A DNA stretch of 64,000 nt, from positions 1,798,001 through 1,862,000 of the forward strand of contig JANTUC010000006.1 of assembly GCA_026873275.1 (NCBI GenBank), read 5' to 3'. Within the stretch, counting starts at the first letter, position 1. Each line of letters starts with the position of its first letter. The stretch comes from Pseudopithomyces maydicus (taxonomy: Eukaryota > Ascomycota > Dothideomycetes > Pleosporales > Didymosphaeriaceae). Positions 23,828 through 34,743 of this stretch are shown one piece after another. A program made the position numbers and the translations under genes. The notes beneath the pieces are model-generated. The model ran no database searches and was not told the DNA's origin. It was given only the letters and a program-made list of their open reading frames with translations.

Positions 23828-24748
23828 ATGTATAGCAACTACGTGTTCTCACTCCTTTTTTCTCCTTTCATTCTTTACTACCCCACCTTCGCCTCAGAAC
23901 AGCAACCTTTCCAATTCGGAGCCATGTCCTCACCGTCATATTCTTTGCCAGAGCTCCCATACGCTTATGATGTCAGTATCTTATTACTGGTTTAAATATG
24001 TAAGAAGATTTTATAAAGCTGATGCGCTGTACAGGCACTGGAGCCGCACATTTCCAAGCAGATCATGGAGTTGCATCACAGCAAGCATCATCAAACTGTA
24101 AGCGATTTGAGTCCACGAGTTCACGGAAAGATTCTAAAGTTCCGATTTCCTAGTATGTCACCAACCTGAATGCCGCCCTGAAGACCCAGGCGGAAGCAGT
24201 TCACGCCTCGGACATCACATCGCAGGTTTCCCTGCAGGCCGCCATCAAATTCAACGCCGGAGGCCACATCAACCACTCACTCTTCTGGCAGAATCTTGCA
24301 CCCGCAGACTCAAATGAAGCCAAGTCTACTGCAGCCCCCGAGCTCGTTAAACAGATCAAAGCTACCTGGGGTGACGAACAAGCCTTTCACGATGCATTCA
24401 AGGCTATTCTTCTCGGCATTCAAGGAAGTGGGTGGGGGTGGCTGGTCAAACTGGAAACGGGTATGGAGCAGAGGCTTGCGATCGTAACCACCAAAGATCA
24501 GGACCCTGTGGTAGGAAAGGGAGAAGTCCCCATATTTGGAATCGATATGTGGGAGCATGCATACTATTTGCAGGTGTGTACTGTCATTTTTCATAATTGA
24601 TTCTGTGCCGACTAACAACTTGTAGTATTTGAATGGCAAGGCAGCGTATGTGGAGAACATTTGGAATGTAATTAACTGGAAGACGGCCGAGGAGCGATTT
24701 TTGGGCACACATGCGGACGCGTTCAGGATCCTCAGGACATCAATGTGA
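23828..24748 (+). CDS. Manganese/iron superoxide dismutase
   Basis: Dismutates superoxide to O2 and H2O2. Exons 23828-23971, 24035-24097, 24154-24573 and 24626-24748. From ATG 23924 (MSSPSYSLPELPYAYD) the protein is 217 residues, matching cytosolic fungal MnSOD. An in-frame ATG at 23828 adds 32 residues (MYSNYVFSLLFSPFILYYPT...) that look like a secretory signal, giving 249 residues; I give the outer start but either could be used. Metal ligands are visible: His in IMELHHSKHHQT, His in GGHINHSLFW, Asp and His in GIDMWEHAYYLQ. The first intron has an unusual GTCAGT donor. The promoter region overlaps that of the preceding minus-strand gene. Confidence 0.92.
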
Positions 24749-25022
24749 GCTAGTATGGTATGGAGACGTGACAGGTGCATGGCTATGAATTTCTGAAGAA
24801 TTACTGTGGCATATAATCTCAGGGCTGACTTGGCTTTGCACGCCTAGTACAAGCAATAAAATATTGTCAGAGCGCACGGACATTGTGCCATCGGGGTACT
24901 CTCTCAAACGTGCTCAGTCCCCTTGAAAGCACTCCACAGAGCCATTTTAATCACCAGTTTCCAATAATATTAATCGACGTTCTCCTTTCATAGGAGCCTT
25001 CTTGCTAGCCACTCATTCCAGT

Positions 25023-25563
25023 CTAAACCAAGAATTCCATTTCAATCTCAAAAACCCCGAGTTCATTACCACTTCCGATGTGCAACGGATCATCAACAAG
25101 AGTAAGCCAAGGGGGCTCCATCGCGGTGCTCAAGTCCACAAGACCGATACAGGGAATGTCACTAGATGGGAAAGGTTGTGAAATGCGATTATTGTTTTCA
25201 AATAATAACATGTCACTTCTGGGTCTTGTTGGTACACGCGTAGAGTTCCAAGGTTGGGAAAATCCTGATAGTGTAAACCAAGACAGCTCTTGGGTGGAAA
25301 TCCAGTAAGCAAGCCAAGACTTGCCCGTGAGATCCTGGTTCAAGCTGACCTATATAGTCGTGATGGAGACCTCAGTACATGTACTGCAGATGCCCGTCCA
25401 ACGCCCCCTTTTTCTCTTTTCTACTGGGCAAGTATCCTTTACGCACCATGGAGCTTTCAGAAACGCTTGAACTAGGCGTCGGAAACAATGGCATCATTGG
25501 ACGGCGGGTCTCCGTGATGACCAGTTCGAGCACAGGGCCAATCACTGTTGCAGAGGGTATCAT
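25023..25563 (-). CDS. Small hypothetical protein
   Basis: I do not recognise it. A two-exon reading, 25563-25447 then 25334-25023 (donor GTGCGT, acceptor AACCAG), gives 142 residues in phase. It starts MIPSATVIGPVLELVITETR, passes a Ser/Pro stretch, and then reads like a compact beta-rich domain (WISTQELSWFTLSGFSQPWN, GLVDLSTAMEPPWLTLVDDP, ending VFEIEMEFLV). No signal peptide or TM segment is seen. It lies between the SOD gene and the first repeat block. The alternative is non-coding sequence. Confidence 0.35.
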
Positions 25564-25676
25564 CGGATGGAATTAGGCTATGCTGCATGATATAGAATCA
25601 CTCTGATAGGCTACTTCATGCATGTTTTTTACGTCTGATCGATTCTTCAGACATATAGGTCTTGTTTAATATGTGT

Positions 25677-26422
25677 GTTTTCAGTTTTTCAATTAACGTT
25701 ATAAGAACCTATATAGGTTATGCCGACTCTAGCTACTAAGGGTAAACTAGATATAATAAATTTAATAATAAAGTATACTAAACTATTAACTAAATAGGAG
25801 ATAATAAATATAATTAATAAAAGGGTAAAGAGTATATTAGAATAGTAACGTATAATAAATAGTAAATCTTAGTACTATAGCTAAAGTTAGAGAGTATATA
25901 AAAGCTTAAAAAGGCTTTTTTAATATATTTTATACCTTCGACCTTCTACTAAACTATCTATTAGAACTTATACTATAACTAAGAAGATATATATCCCTAT
26001 AGTAGATAAGGAGGAGAACTTATTCTTATATTATAATACTAAAAAACTTGATACTATTATCACTAAAGGAGAGTCTAAACAGAGAAGTTAATATATATAG
26101 TTGTCTTTTTTCTTTCTTAGTAAAGTGCAGGTCGCGTCTCGAGCATACCTTAATAGAGTAAATACTCGAAATGTAAATCCGAGATTTTCAAACTTGTTCG
26201 AAAATTGTGAAACGAAAGGAGCATGTGTATTAACCAGGTTAGTACGCGAGATACCTTCGGCCAGTATCACACGTTTTACTATCTTGAATTTTAGATAAGT
26301 TTGTTAGCATATATTTATAATATTTTCCGAAAATTACAGACCAATATATACCTATGAAATTGGTGGCTGGAGTCGGCATGACCTGTACAGGTTCTTACGA
26401 CGTTAATTGAAAAACTGAAAAC
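25677..26422. mobile_element. RIP-damaged DNA transposon remnant with about 60-bp terminal inverted repeats
   Basis: The left end (from GTTTTCAGTTTTTCAATTAA at 25677) and the right end (ending at 26422, reverse complement GTTTTCAGTTTTTCAATTAA) are inverted repeats of about 60 bases. Past the first 22 bases they differ only where the left has T for C or A for G. The left interior is extremely AT-rich with only a stop-ridden frame (MPTLATKGKLDIINLI...); the right 300 bases are much less altered. At about 745 bp it is too short for a complete transposase and could be a truncated Tc1/mariner-type element or a nonautonomous derivative. I could not see a clear target duplication. Confidence 0.7.
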
Positions 26423-26445
26423 TATACCTATGAAAACCACTATAG

Positions 26446-26645
26446 CCGGGTCAGCTAAACGATAATCCGGCTAATTAATACTACTTTTCTTTTAATAATC
26501 CTTTATGCACGCCTGTTTTTAATTGTTATAAGAGGGGTTAACAGCTTTTAATCTATTATGCGTTTTTATCTAGTTAGTTACTGTGCTGCCGCTTTCTACA
26601 AATATAAAACAAAACAATATATATAGCTATTAGTAAAAAGTAGCA
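26446..26645 (+). repeat. Dispersed repeat, copy A (AT-shifted)
   Basis: Starts CCGGGTCAGCTAAACGATAA and continues through AATCCGGCTAATTAATACTA to about 26645. The same succession of blocks (AATCCGGC, the CTACTTTT-like run, ACGCC, ATAAGAGGGG) recurs in copy B, in direct orientation about 440 bases downstream. Copy A carries more T and A at the differing sites, as expected from RIP. The family is unknown; the CCGG-bounded start resembles the end of a DNA transposon. Confidence 0.6.
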
Positions 26646-26883
26646 GGCCTTCATCCTGTTTCCTGTACAACGGCACGTCAAAAAAACATCAATTAAGCAA
26701 TAACGAATGTACATAACAGCTTAAATTTTACCAAGTAGACAAACCCTACAAGAGTGATGAGATATGTTGATTTAATTAACATCAAACACCGCAACTACAG
26801 AGTATTAGAAAAACACTAAATATCTAGAAGCAGAATGTTTTCTGAGCAGTACCTAAATTTTAGAAATACCGAGAACGTATATC

Positions 26884-27070
26884 AGTAACCGGCCAAACCA
26901 TAATCCGGCGAATCAGTCCACTACCTTTTTGAATCAATACCTTGTATACGCCAGTTCTTATACGGTCACAAGAGGGGAGACAGTTTTTTTCCAGCCATTT
27001 TCGTGTAGTAGGCTCCACACTCAGCCGCTAAATTTCCAAAACACAAAACACATATCAGTAACAAGTAGTC
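26884..27070 (+). repeat. Dispersed repeat, copy B (less mutated)
   Basis: Starts TAACCGGCCAAACCATAATC and shares ordered blocks with copy A (ATAATCCGGCGAAT, CACTACCTTTTTGAAT, ACGCCAGTTCTTAT, CACAAGAGGGGAGACAG). It keeps C and G where copy A has T and A, so it is closer to the unmutated state. Function unknown. Confidence 0.6.
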
Positions 27071-30000
27071 CTATAAAGTTCTGTCTTCTCACGTGTAGGA
27101 GTGTATTGGGTACATAGACAAGAACATAAGAGGTAGCTTGCACTGTTATCAAATACCTTATCACTTAGGAGAAGCCAAAGTCACGTTTAAGGAACATTGA
27201 TGATAGTGTGCATAGGGATTTAACTACGTTAGGAGGCGATCGTCTTTCAATCATCGTCCTGAGGACCTAGATAGATCATAACAAGTCCAACCAAAGACAA
27301 ATCAGACGCAACGAATTCGTCTAACATGGAAAAGATTACCAAACAATAGACTGAATATCCGAAGGTGAATGTATGCTGAGAGGGTAGTGGTAAATGGTCG
27401 GTCCCAGCACTATAGAAGGAGGCTATCGTGCTAATGCTCGTGTGCTCTAGAGTGTAGAAACGAATTTATCTAGAACAAGTAGAAACAGGTCCTTGTTAGA
27501 TCATATGCCAGTCTGGAATGATCTATCTGGAAGATAGGTGACCACAACATATTTACATGCACTGTACTTGGCAGTACATAAGGTGTGGCTGCCAGTACTG
27601 TATATAATCACAAACATAAATAAGATTAGCTAACACCAAGCCAGAGGTTCGGATTGTCAGGAATCATGTGCGGGTAAGCACTCCTGCACATGTGTCGATC
27701 GCTCGTGGTCGCACACCAATCCTCCTGCGGGTTGCGAGGGTGGATTGCTACACACCCCTTTAAGTTCCGGGTCATCCTATCGCGGCTATTCCGCCCCCGG
27801 TAACATTGACTCTACCTGCCACCAGAGCTGTAATATCACCTATGTATCCAATTATGTCTCTGCGTTTCTTCCGAAATAGCGATGAGACACTTGCAGCACG
27901 CGCCCAACGCATGCTTCCAGATGTCATCACGCGACCTGGTTCGCTTTACACTGCAAGATTGAGAAACGCCCAAGGGAGTCGATGCTACCCAACGATAAAG
28001 TCAAAGCCAAGCTATGACCGATAAGGATATACCTCGTGTCTTTAGACGTGAAACCAGTGCCTCGCCAGCCGAATGGTCGACAAGACGGGATAATTACTCG
28101 ATGCAGTATCTTTATTGTGGAGTAGCCATACAATTCTTTGCGCCAAAGGTAGGGTTTAAGCTTCGCTGTGGCGAGGCCACCTGGGACCCCGAGCGTTGCG
28201 CGAGCCATACGGAACGAAGAGCAACTGCCGGGTGACTACCTGGTCCGCCTTTGGGCGTACCTGACAGCGAGCTGTTCCTATCAGGCAGTAGATGCAATTT
28301 GGAAGCCCAGGCACAAAGCAGATTAATAGCACAACAGTGGCAGTAGATCTTGTGGCGTTGAATGCAGCGTGATCCACAGATACATCTACAATTTGGGGAT
28401 CTGCTGCCTGGTTCTCAGCTTAATCCATCTATTTGTTCGCCCAAACTACCCTTACGAACTATTCCAGTCCACACATGTTTTCGCCATGATGCGGCTATTC
28501 GCATCAGCTTTAGTCTGCACATAGTTTGGTGTTCTCTGTCCTAAACATGCCCAATGAAACATCGTTCTGATGTCCTTCCTCTTTTGTCAAATGGTCGTTT
28601 TCCGTCCGTCACCGTATTCGCTTAGCGCCCTTGTCACTCAGCGCTTCGCTGCTATGTCCGTCAAGCCTACTCCTTTCTTTTGGCATAATTCCAGGCTTGA
28701 GAAGTCGTAGCTCATCACCTCCCATGTTTCGAAAATTGATCTCCTTCCACATGTAGATTTCCCCGTGTTGCGGTCAGGCTTATTTTCAGCATGACAGCCT
28801 CACATGCTTTTATTTGGTGTCATGTGCTCCGCAATTTCATACACAACGTGGGGTCTGGACGATCCCAACCAAGTTTTGACAGGGGTATTGTAGAGAAAGT
28901 TATGCTGACCACTCTCCATGCAGTGTTTTTACTTCCCGGGCTGGGTAGCATTACACGCTCTTGCAGAAGTAGTAGCGTGGCTTTTGGTTACGCATCGTTT
29001 TCTGTTACATCCACCTTCTTATCTCTCTGACCTCCCGTCCCACATCCGATAAAAGTATGATGTCCGGAACGCAGTCGATTTTTATTTTACGCGTTTCTAT
29101 GCAGGAGGCAGTGACGATCACTGCTAATCTACGATGTGGCAGACCACGCGCTGTCCAAGGCTGACCGCAGACCCAAGCTCAGATTCAAGTACATCCTCAT
29201 ACCACAATCATTGACCTCAGTCACAACCCTGGGCTTAGATAATTGTGCCGTTCGAGATAGCTGGCATGTTTCACTGTGAAGACAAACCGCATAACTTTCC
29301 TTCTTCCGGCCAAGTGCATGTGCTTAAACATTCAACTCGGCGGCTCCGTGGCCACATCAAGTCGGTAAAGCTTTGGGTTTACTTGACCGGTGTCCTCTCC
29401 TCGCCATCCAGTTAATCAAATCATATTGTGTCAAGATGGGATGAGTAAACACGGTGACTATCTAGATGTTGCAGCGTATGTAACCCCATAGCTGCCACTG
29501 GTTCGCTTCGTAGATCTCCCTTTACCCGCACCATTCCAGATCGATAAGTTATTCCAGGACTCGAGAGCGGGTCGGTTATCACTCAATATGTTAAATCAGG
29601 TTCCCTGAAAGCCTTACGATTCAGGGTTCAGGCTATCGCACCCATACGACTTCATGTCAGGCACGCACAAGTAGCAGTCCTTAGAAACGAGAGTCTCCAT
29701 TTACTCTACAACACGTTATCAGGACCCATGCTACACAGCCGCACAAGTCCTGCCATCACGTTGTAAAAGCATGTGCGACGGTCCAACACCCTTACAAAGC
29801 GTTTGAATGTTTCATTGGTCTCCCATTCTTCGGGGAAACTTCACTGACTATACCATTTACCACGAGACAAGGGCGTACGGACCGGGTCATTCGCCCTTAT
29901 CTACAACTGGACATTGGACCGAGAAGCGGATTTAAGGAATGCCATGACCCAGTACGTACTGCTTTACAGGCACCAAATCTCCGCTCGGGCTACCCGTTTG

Positions 30001-30164
30001 TGTATTTTACATTTTCAGTTCCCCTCTCTGGCCATCTGCATTACCACCCACTGTTGCATCCTACGCTTTCAGCTCTACTCCCCATAGACTACCGACCTGC
30101 ACAGACCAGGCGACGTGTAGCATTCACACGCCTTCACCCATGAGACTTGACCATATGGTTCGCC
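27071..30164. other. Gene-free region upstream of the chitinase gene
   Basis: About 3.1 kb of balanced base composition in which I see no supported gene: frames are below 100 codons, on both strands, with no shared motif and no plausible splice chain. It may hold degenerate repeat relics next to the 25.7-27.1 kb block and, at its right end, the chitinase promoter. Confidence 0.5.
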
Positions 30165-30170
30165 TATAAA
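30165..30170 (+). promoter_or_regulatory. TATA box of the chitinase gene
   Basis: TATAAA in the context CGCCTATAAAGCC, 90 bases before the chitinase ATG. The leader between them is pyrimidine/A-rich (CACACATCTCCTCAGCAGG), as expected for a regulated secreted enzyme gene. Confidence 0.55.
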
Positions 30171-30259
30171 GCCACCACATCACAACACTTGATCATCAGC
30201 TCGCACTCCACACATCTCCTCAGCAGGTCAATCCTACAGGACATTGTTCAGCCGCGAAA

Positions 30260-31634
30260 ATGAGATTCTCTACTTTAACTTCTCTTCTTCCCATCCTAGG
30301 GCTCACCAGTGCTTCCCCATTAGCCATGCCTCAATCACCCCAGAACGGCACCAATACTGATACCCCATTCGTCGAGCGATCCACTCTTGTGGAACGTGCG
30401 ACTGGATACAAGAACGTAGCCTACTTTGTGAACTGGGTAAGCTGGTCATCGAGGCTATTATTTTACAGGCACTGACCGTCGCCAGGCTATTTACGGGCGA
30501 AATTTTAATCCGCAAAATCTTCCAGCAAATGAACTGACTCACGTACTTTACTCATTCGCAAATGTTCGACCTGATTCCGGTGAGGTATATCTTTCAGACA
30601 CCTGGTCTGATACAGACAAGCACTATCCCACTGATTCATGGAACGACGCCGGCACGAATGTGTACGGCTGTGTAAAGCAACTTTTCCTGCTAAAGAAGGC
30701 CAACCGCAAGCTGAAGGTACTTCTGTCTATTGGTGGATGGACATACTCAACCAACTTTGCTCAACCTGCGAGCACTGCAGCCGGCAGATCGAAGTTTGCA
30801 AGTAGTGCTGTTCAGCTCGTCAAGGATCTTGGCTTCGACGGCCTCGATATCGACTGGGAGTATCCTTCAGACTCGACACAAGCCGCGAACATGGTCGCGC
30901 TTCTTGCTGAGGTTCGCAAGCAGCTTGATGCTTACGCATCCCAATACGCCAACGGCGCACATATGCTCCTTACCGTCGCATCTCCGGCTGGTCCGACCAA
31001 CTATCAGAAGCTCGACCTTGCAGGGATGGATAAGTCCATCGACTTCTGGAACCTAATGGCCTATGACTATGCGGGCTCGTGGGACACCACCTCTGGCAAC
31101 CAAGCAAACTTCTATCCCTCTAGCAGCAACCCTACCAGCACGCCGTTCAACACTAAACAGGCTATAGACTATTACACATCCCATGGGGTTGCGGCTTCCA
31201 AAATTGTGCTAGGTATGCCACTTTACGGTCGCGCGTTTCAAAACACCGATGGACCCGGCAAACCATACTCGGGTATTGGATCTGGTACATGGGAGGCAGG
31301 CGTATACGATTACAAGGCACTTCCCCAAGCTGGAGCTTCGGTGGTCAATGATGCAAACCTAGTTTCCTCTTATAGCTACGACTCCTCGCAGAGAATTTTG
31401 ATCTCGTACGACACTCCCGCCATTATCAAGCAGAAGACTGGTCTTATCAAGTCGCTCGGACTTGGCGGTGGTATGTGGTGGGAGAGTAGTTCGGATAAGA
31501 CTGGTTCGGACAGTTTGATCTCGACCTATGTCAACGCTGTGGGTGGTGTCAGTGCCCTGGAACAGTCGAGCAATGTTCTTACTTACTCTGGCTCGAAATA
31601 CGACAACCTGAAGGCCGGATTCCCAAGCAACTAG
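30260..31634 (+). CDS. Secreted GH18 endochitinase
   Basis: Hydrolyses beta-1,4 bonds in chitin with retention by substrate-assisted catalysis. Exons 30260-30436 and 30486-31634 give 441 residues. It has a signal peptide (MRFSTLTSLLPILGLTSAS) and a likely propeptide ending near the VERATGYKN segment, a Kex2-type context without a clear KR. The GH18 blocks are complete: YFVNWAIYGRNF, the substrate-binding KVLLSIGGWTYS, the catalytic DGLDIDWEYP (DxxDxDxE), MAYDYAGSWD and the C-terminal GGGMWWESS. The length matches 42-46 kDa subgroup A (ChiB/Chi42-type) enzymes. No carbohydrate-binding module is present. A TATA box lies 90 bases upstream. Confidence 0.96.
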
Positions 31635-32367
31635 TCGTTGACATGTGGAGCTAGGCAGAGACCCCTGTTGCCGTCTTTCGGGAGCCTTTCCGCTCGGGGC
31701 CGTCGATCGTCCAGGCACAGCTGCCTTCGACCACCTTCCTAATGCTGTTTCCGTTACCATGGTTTCGCTTCTTGTTAATATTTCCACGGTGGATATACAG
31801 GATCCTGGCTCATGTTGTCGATGTTCAATTCTTGATTTTAATGTACATACATTCACTGCACTTTTCGAAGGTCTTGCCTCTGTCATATACGGAAGAGGTA
31901 CAAATAGAGAGATAAATTGAACGGAAGAAGATGCACAGAAGTATAACACTCATTTATACATGGTTTCCAATCCTTATAGACAGCTGCCACTATTGTTCTG
32001 ACCTCTTTGCACGCCCGAGTGCCCAGGTGCCCAAGTGCTGCTGTCGGCACGTGCCAGGCACTTATAATAAATGAGAGATTAGCGTGGAGACGATACTTGC
32101 TATACCTAGGTAAAGCTACGGACGGCAAAAGCAAGAAAGGAGTGGTGGGTCGCTGGCCCACGGGGCGGGTGAGGGCAGGGCACGTGGTTTCGTGCTTCCC
32201 GAGGTCGGGACCCAGCTCGGGAGGTCCCGAGTCTCTGGTGCCGCGGTCTTCGAGGCGCGCTTCGCTAAAAGTCTCCCGCTCAGCCCGCCCATCCCTCCAC
32301 CGAACCACGGTGGAACCAGTATGAGACCAGGACAGTTGCCTTCTGCTAGAGCTGAGCACTAGGCAAT
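31635..32367. other. Intergenic between chitinase and transcription factor genes
   Basis: About 730 bases with the chitinase 3' UTR at the left and the GC-rich promoter of the next gene at 32130-32360. No coding evidence on either strand. Confidence 0.55.
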
Positions 32368-34413
32368 ATGTCCTTATTTAGAGGTGAAAGCGATCGTCCG
32401 CGGTCGCTGTCGCCGTCATCTGTCGCTGAGGAATCTCTTCCTGGGTCTCCTCCGAGTCCCCCAAGCCCACAAGCTCCGCCTCTGCCGACGGCCGAGAGGT
32501 ATGATGAACCGGATGACGCATCCTTCCAACCGAGCTCCCCAGATGTGTCCGTTGTATCTGCTGCATCGACGGATATGAAGCCGCAATCATGGCGGAGATG
32601 GACGGCACCAGACCGCACAATCGCCGCCTCACTAGAAAATATAGAGTCGAGAGATGTTGCAGCCCACCTCTACAATACACATCATCTAAAAAGGAGACTG
32701 AGGCGCCCGGCTCAGCAAAATGACGTTTCGAAGGACTGGCGAGCCAAAGACACCTGGCTGAAGAAAGGCAAAGAGCTGCAATATAAAGATATCCTCACGG
32801 GTGACTGGGAGACAGAACTGATGCCACCAAAGCAGTGGTCTGCATGGCCTTTACCGCCACACCGCCTTCGAGGAGGAGGATTGGCGGCGGGTACCATGGA
32901 ACACGATGAACATGAGTGGTGCGTTGGTAGTCCTGTGCATCGCGACAGCGGAGAGACCATGCGCGAAGAGATACTTGCAGTATTTCTACGCAGCGCAAAA
33001 ACTACTTGGATGGCACGGCAAGCCGATCAGGACTTGTCTTTTTCAGAAGGAAAACAACCAAAGAAGCAGCCCCAAAGTAACAAGACGACGTTGTTCAAAT
33101 CTATCGCCTATTCATCTGAGACTGAAGGTGGGCAGCAGACCGAACGCATTGCAAGTGCAGCCAGCCATTCGGATATCGAACGTGATTCAGGAGATCCAAG
33201 AGATTCAGAAGCCTTGAGAAGTGCCCGGAAACCTGGAACCGAAGTCAGGTTTCTCGCGGATGATGCACTGGCTGGACGCATCCTGGGTCCTTCTGTCAAC
33301 TCACTATTGTCTAACATAGACCACCTGGCCATGGCAGTCCAACGAAACAGGCTCAATCACGTTGGTGATCGTGCACGTGGTCGCTCGGGCTCTACAAGCG
33401 AGCTTCCGACTGACACAGAATCAACAGCGCCGCCATGTAGACCTTCGTCAAGCCGCCATTCGAGTCGAAATTCGCGAGCGAGGTCCACATCAAGCGCTAG
33501 CAGCCGCGCGAGTATTTCATCTACCAACTCACTGGCAGGTAAAGGAGCTGGTCTCATGGACTGGAGCGAATTGCTTGGAGTAGCGGCTGTCTCTGGGTGG
33601 GATCCGAATGCAGTGGAGCGCACAGCCGAACGCTGTGCATCATTATTTGGCGAAGGCATGGGTTTTCGGACATTGGATGAGGGATCGACTGGAAAACAAG
33701 GTCTAGAGTATATACCTGCCATGGTTGGACCGGTAGGTGAAACGGACCCTCGTCATGCCGCTGTGCCCAAGCGACCACATTTCACTCCAGGTACTCTTCG
33801 CTGTCCACATTCGGATTGTTCGGGCAGCCTGAGAGATCACAACGGGACAAATCGTCTGATAGATCACATGCGGCGCAAACACGGTTACGATCCACGGACA
33901 AATGATTCGGACAATGAGGAGCGTACTCTTGGAGGCGTGCATGTTGACGGCTACTTGCAACCCATATGGGTAAAGCCAGGATGGCTGGGGCACGGAAGGT
34001 CAAAGAGCCAAGGTGTCGATCCAGAAGCGACGACCAGAAGGCGAAAGAGGCAGAAAACAGCATCTGGTTCAGGTGTTGCGAGCGCCTACGATACGCAGGA
34101 CGAGGGAGAGGAGGCGGAGGAGGCAGGTCGGATGGCGAGGGTACCGGTGTGGGAAAGATTGGACAGTGTCTCGCAAAGGCTCAAGCCCAATCAGGCTTGC
34201 ACAAACTGTCGGCAGAGAAAGAGGCCATGCGATGGAGGACATCCGTGCCGACGGTGCCAGAGGATGGGGGAGGAAAGTACTTGCGTGGCCAAAGTTGCAT
34301 CGTCACGGGCATGTACGAACTGTAAGCGTAGCCGTAAAAAGTGCGATTTGGAGCGGCCTTGCGGGAGATGTTTGGAACGTGGAGAAGAAGACAGGTGCGA
34401 GGACGTTAGATAG
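32368..34413 (+). CDS. Transcription factor-like protein with C2H2-type motif and two C-terminal Zn2Cys6 clusters
   Basis: Single-exon gene of 681 residues, with a nuclear DNA-binding role inferred. The N-terminal half is Ser/Pro/Arg-rich and disordered, with a stretch of SR/RS dipeptides near 340-385. A C2H2-like finger lies at about 480-506 (CPHSDC ... HMRRKH), followed by a basic segment (TRRRKRQKT). The last 70 residues hold two complete binuclear clusters in tandem: CTNCRQRKRPCDGGHPCRRC ending ESTC (C-x2-C-x6-C-x5-C-x2-C-x8-C), then CTNCKRSRKKCDLERPCGRC ending EDRC with the same spacing. Fungal Zn2Cys6 factors normally have one cluster near the N-terminus and a fungal-specific middle homology region; the latter is not seen here. 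Targets cannot be inferred. Confidence 0.88.
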   Translation: MSLFRGESDRPRSLSPSSVAEESLPGSPPSPPSPQAPPLPTAERYDEPDDASFQPSSPDVSVVSAASTDMKPQSWRRWTAPDRTIAASLENIESRDVAAHLYNTHHLKRRLRRPAQQNDVSKDWRAKDTWLKKGKELQYKDILTGDWETELMPPKQWSAWPLPPHRLRGGGLAAGTMEHDEHEWCVGSPVHRDSGETMREEILAVFLRSAKTTWMARQADQDLSFSEGKQPKKQPQSNKTTLFKSIAYSSETEGGQQTERIASAASHSDIERDSGDPRDSEALRSARKPGTEVRFLADDALAGRILGPSVNSLLSNIDHLAMAVQRNRLNHVGDRARGRSGSTSELPTDTESTAPPCRPSSSRHSSRNSRARSTSSASSRASISSTNSLAGKGAGLMDWSELLGVAAVSGWDPNAVERTAERCASLFGEGMGFRTLDEGSTGKQGLEYIPAMVGPVGETDPRHAAVPKRPHFTPGTLRCPHSDCSGSLRDHNGTNRLIDHMRRKHGYDPRTNDSDNEERTLGGVHVDGYLQPIWVKPGWLGHGRSKSQGVDPEATTRRRKRQKTASGSGVASAYDTQDEGEEAEEAGRMARVPVWERLDSVSQRLKPNQACTNCRQRKRPCDGGHPCRRCQRMGEESTCVAKVASSRACTNCKRSRKKCDLERPCGRCLERGEEDRCEDVR

Positions 34414-34743
34414 TTGAGAGCAGCTCTGCGTGTATCGCTTGGCATGAATGAATCCATGGATCCATCCATGGATAAGTGGAGCGCACGTGGTCTCGCGTTC
34501 GGGTGGCCGTGCTCTGCGACACGGCGATCCTGGCATCCAGAGTCGCTTCGGAAAAGGCCTCCTTCCAACGCGAATGGACCCGTGCACGATTGTTCCCCGC
34601 GTGCGCTTGGAGTTCTCGAGGTCAGGTGCCCAGGTGCAGTCCATCACCGGTCGACGGGTGCGTCCTACCGTCTCCACCGCGGTGAAGCTGAGTACGAGTA
34701 CCTAGCACACCACAAAGCCAACCGTATCTCAGCAGACGCCATC

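Noticed and set aside
25023..25343. Plus-strand reading of the small hypothetical gene
   Set aside because: Plus-strand frames are interrupted and have no splice chain; the minus-strand two-exon reading is more coherent, though still weak.
34414..34743. Upstream in-frame extension of the PIF1-like gene (about 110 codons)
   Set aside because: No helicase-like or targeting sequence, and composition like promoter DNA; ATG 34744 gives a normal start.
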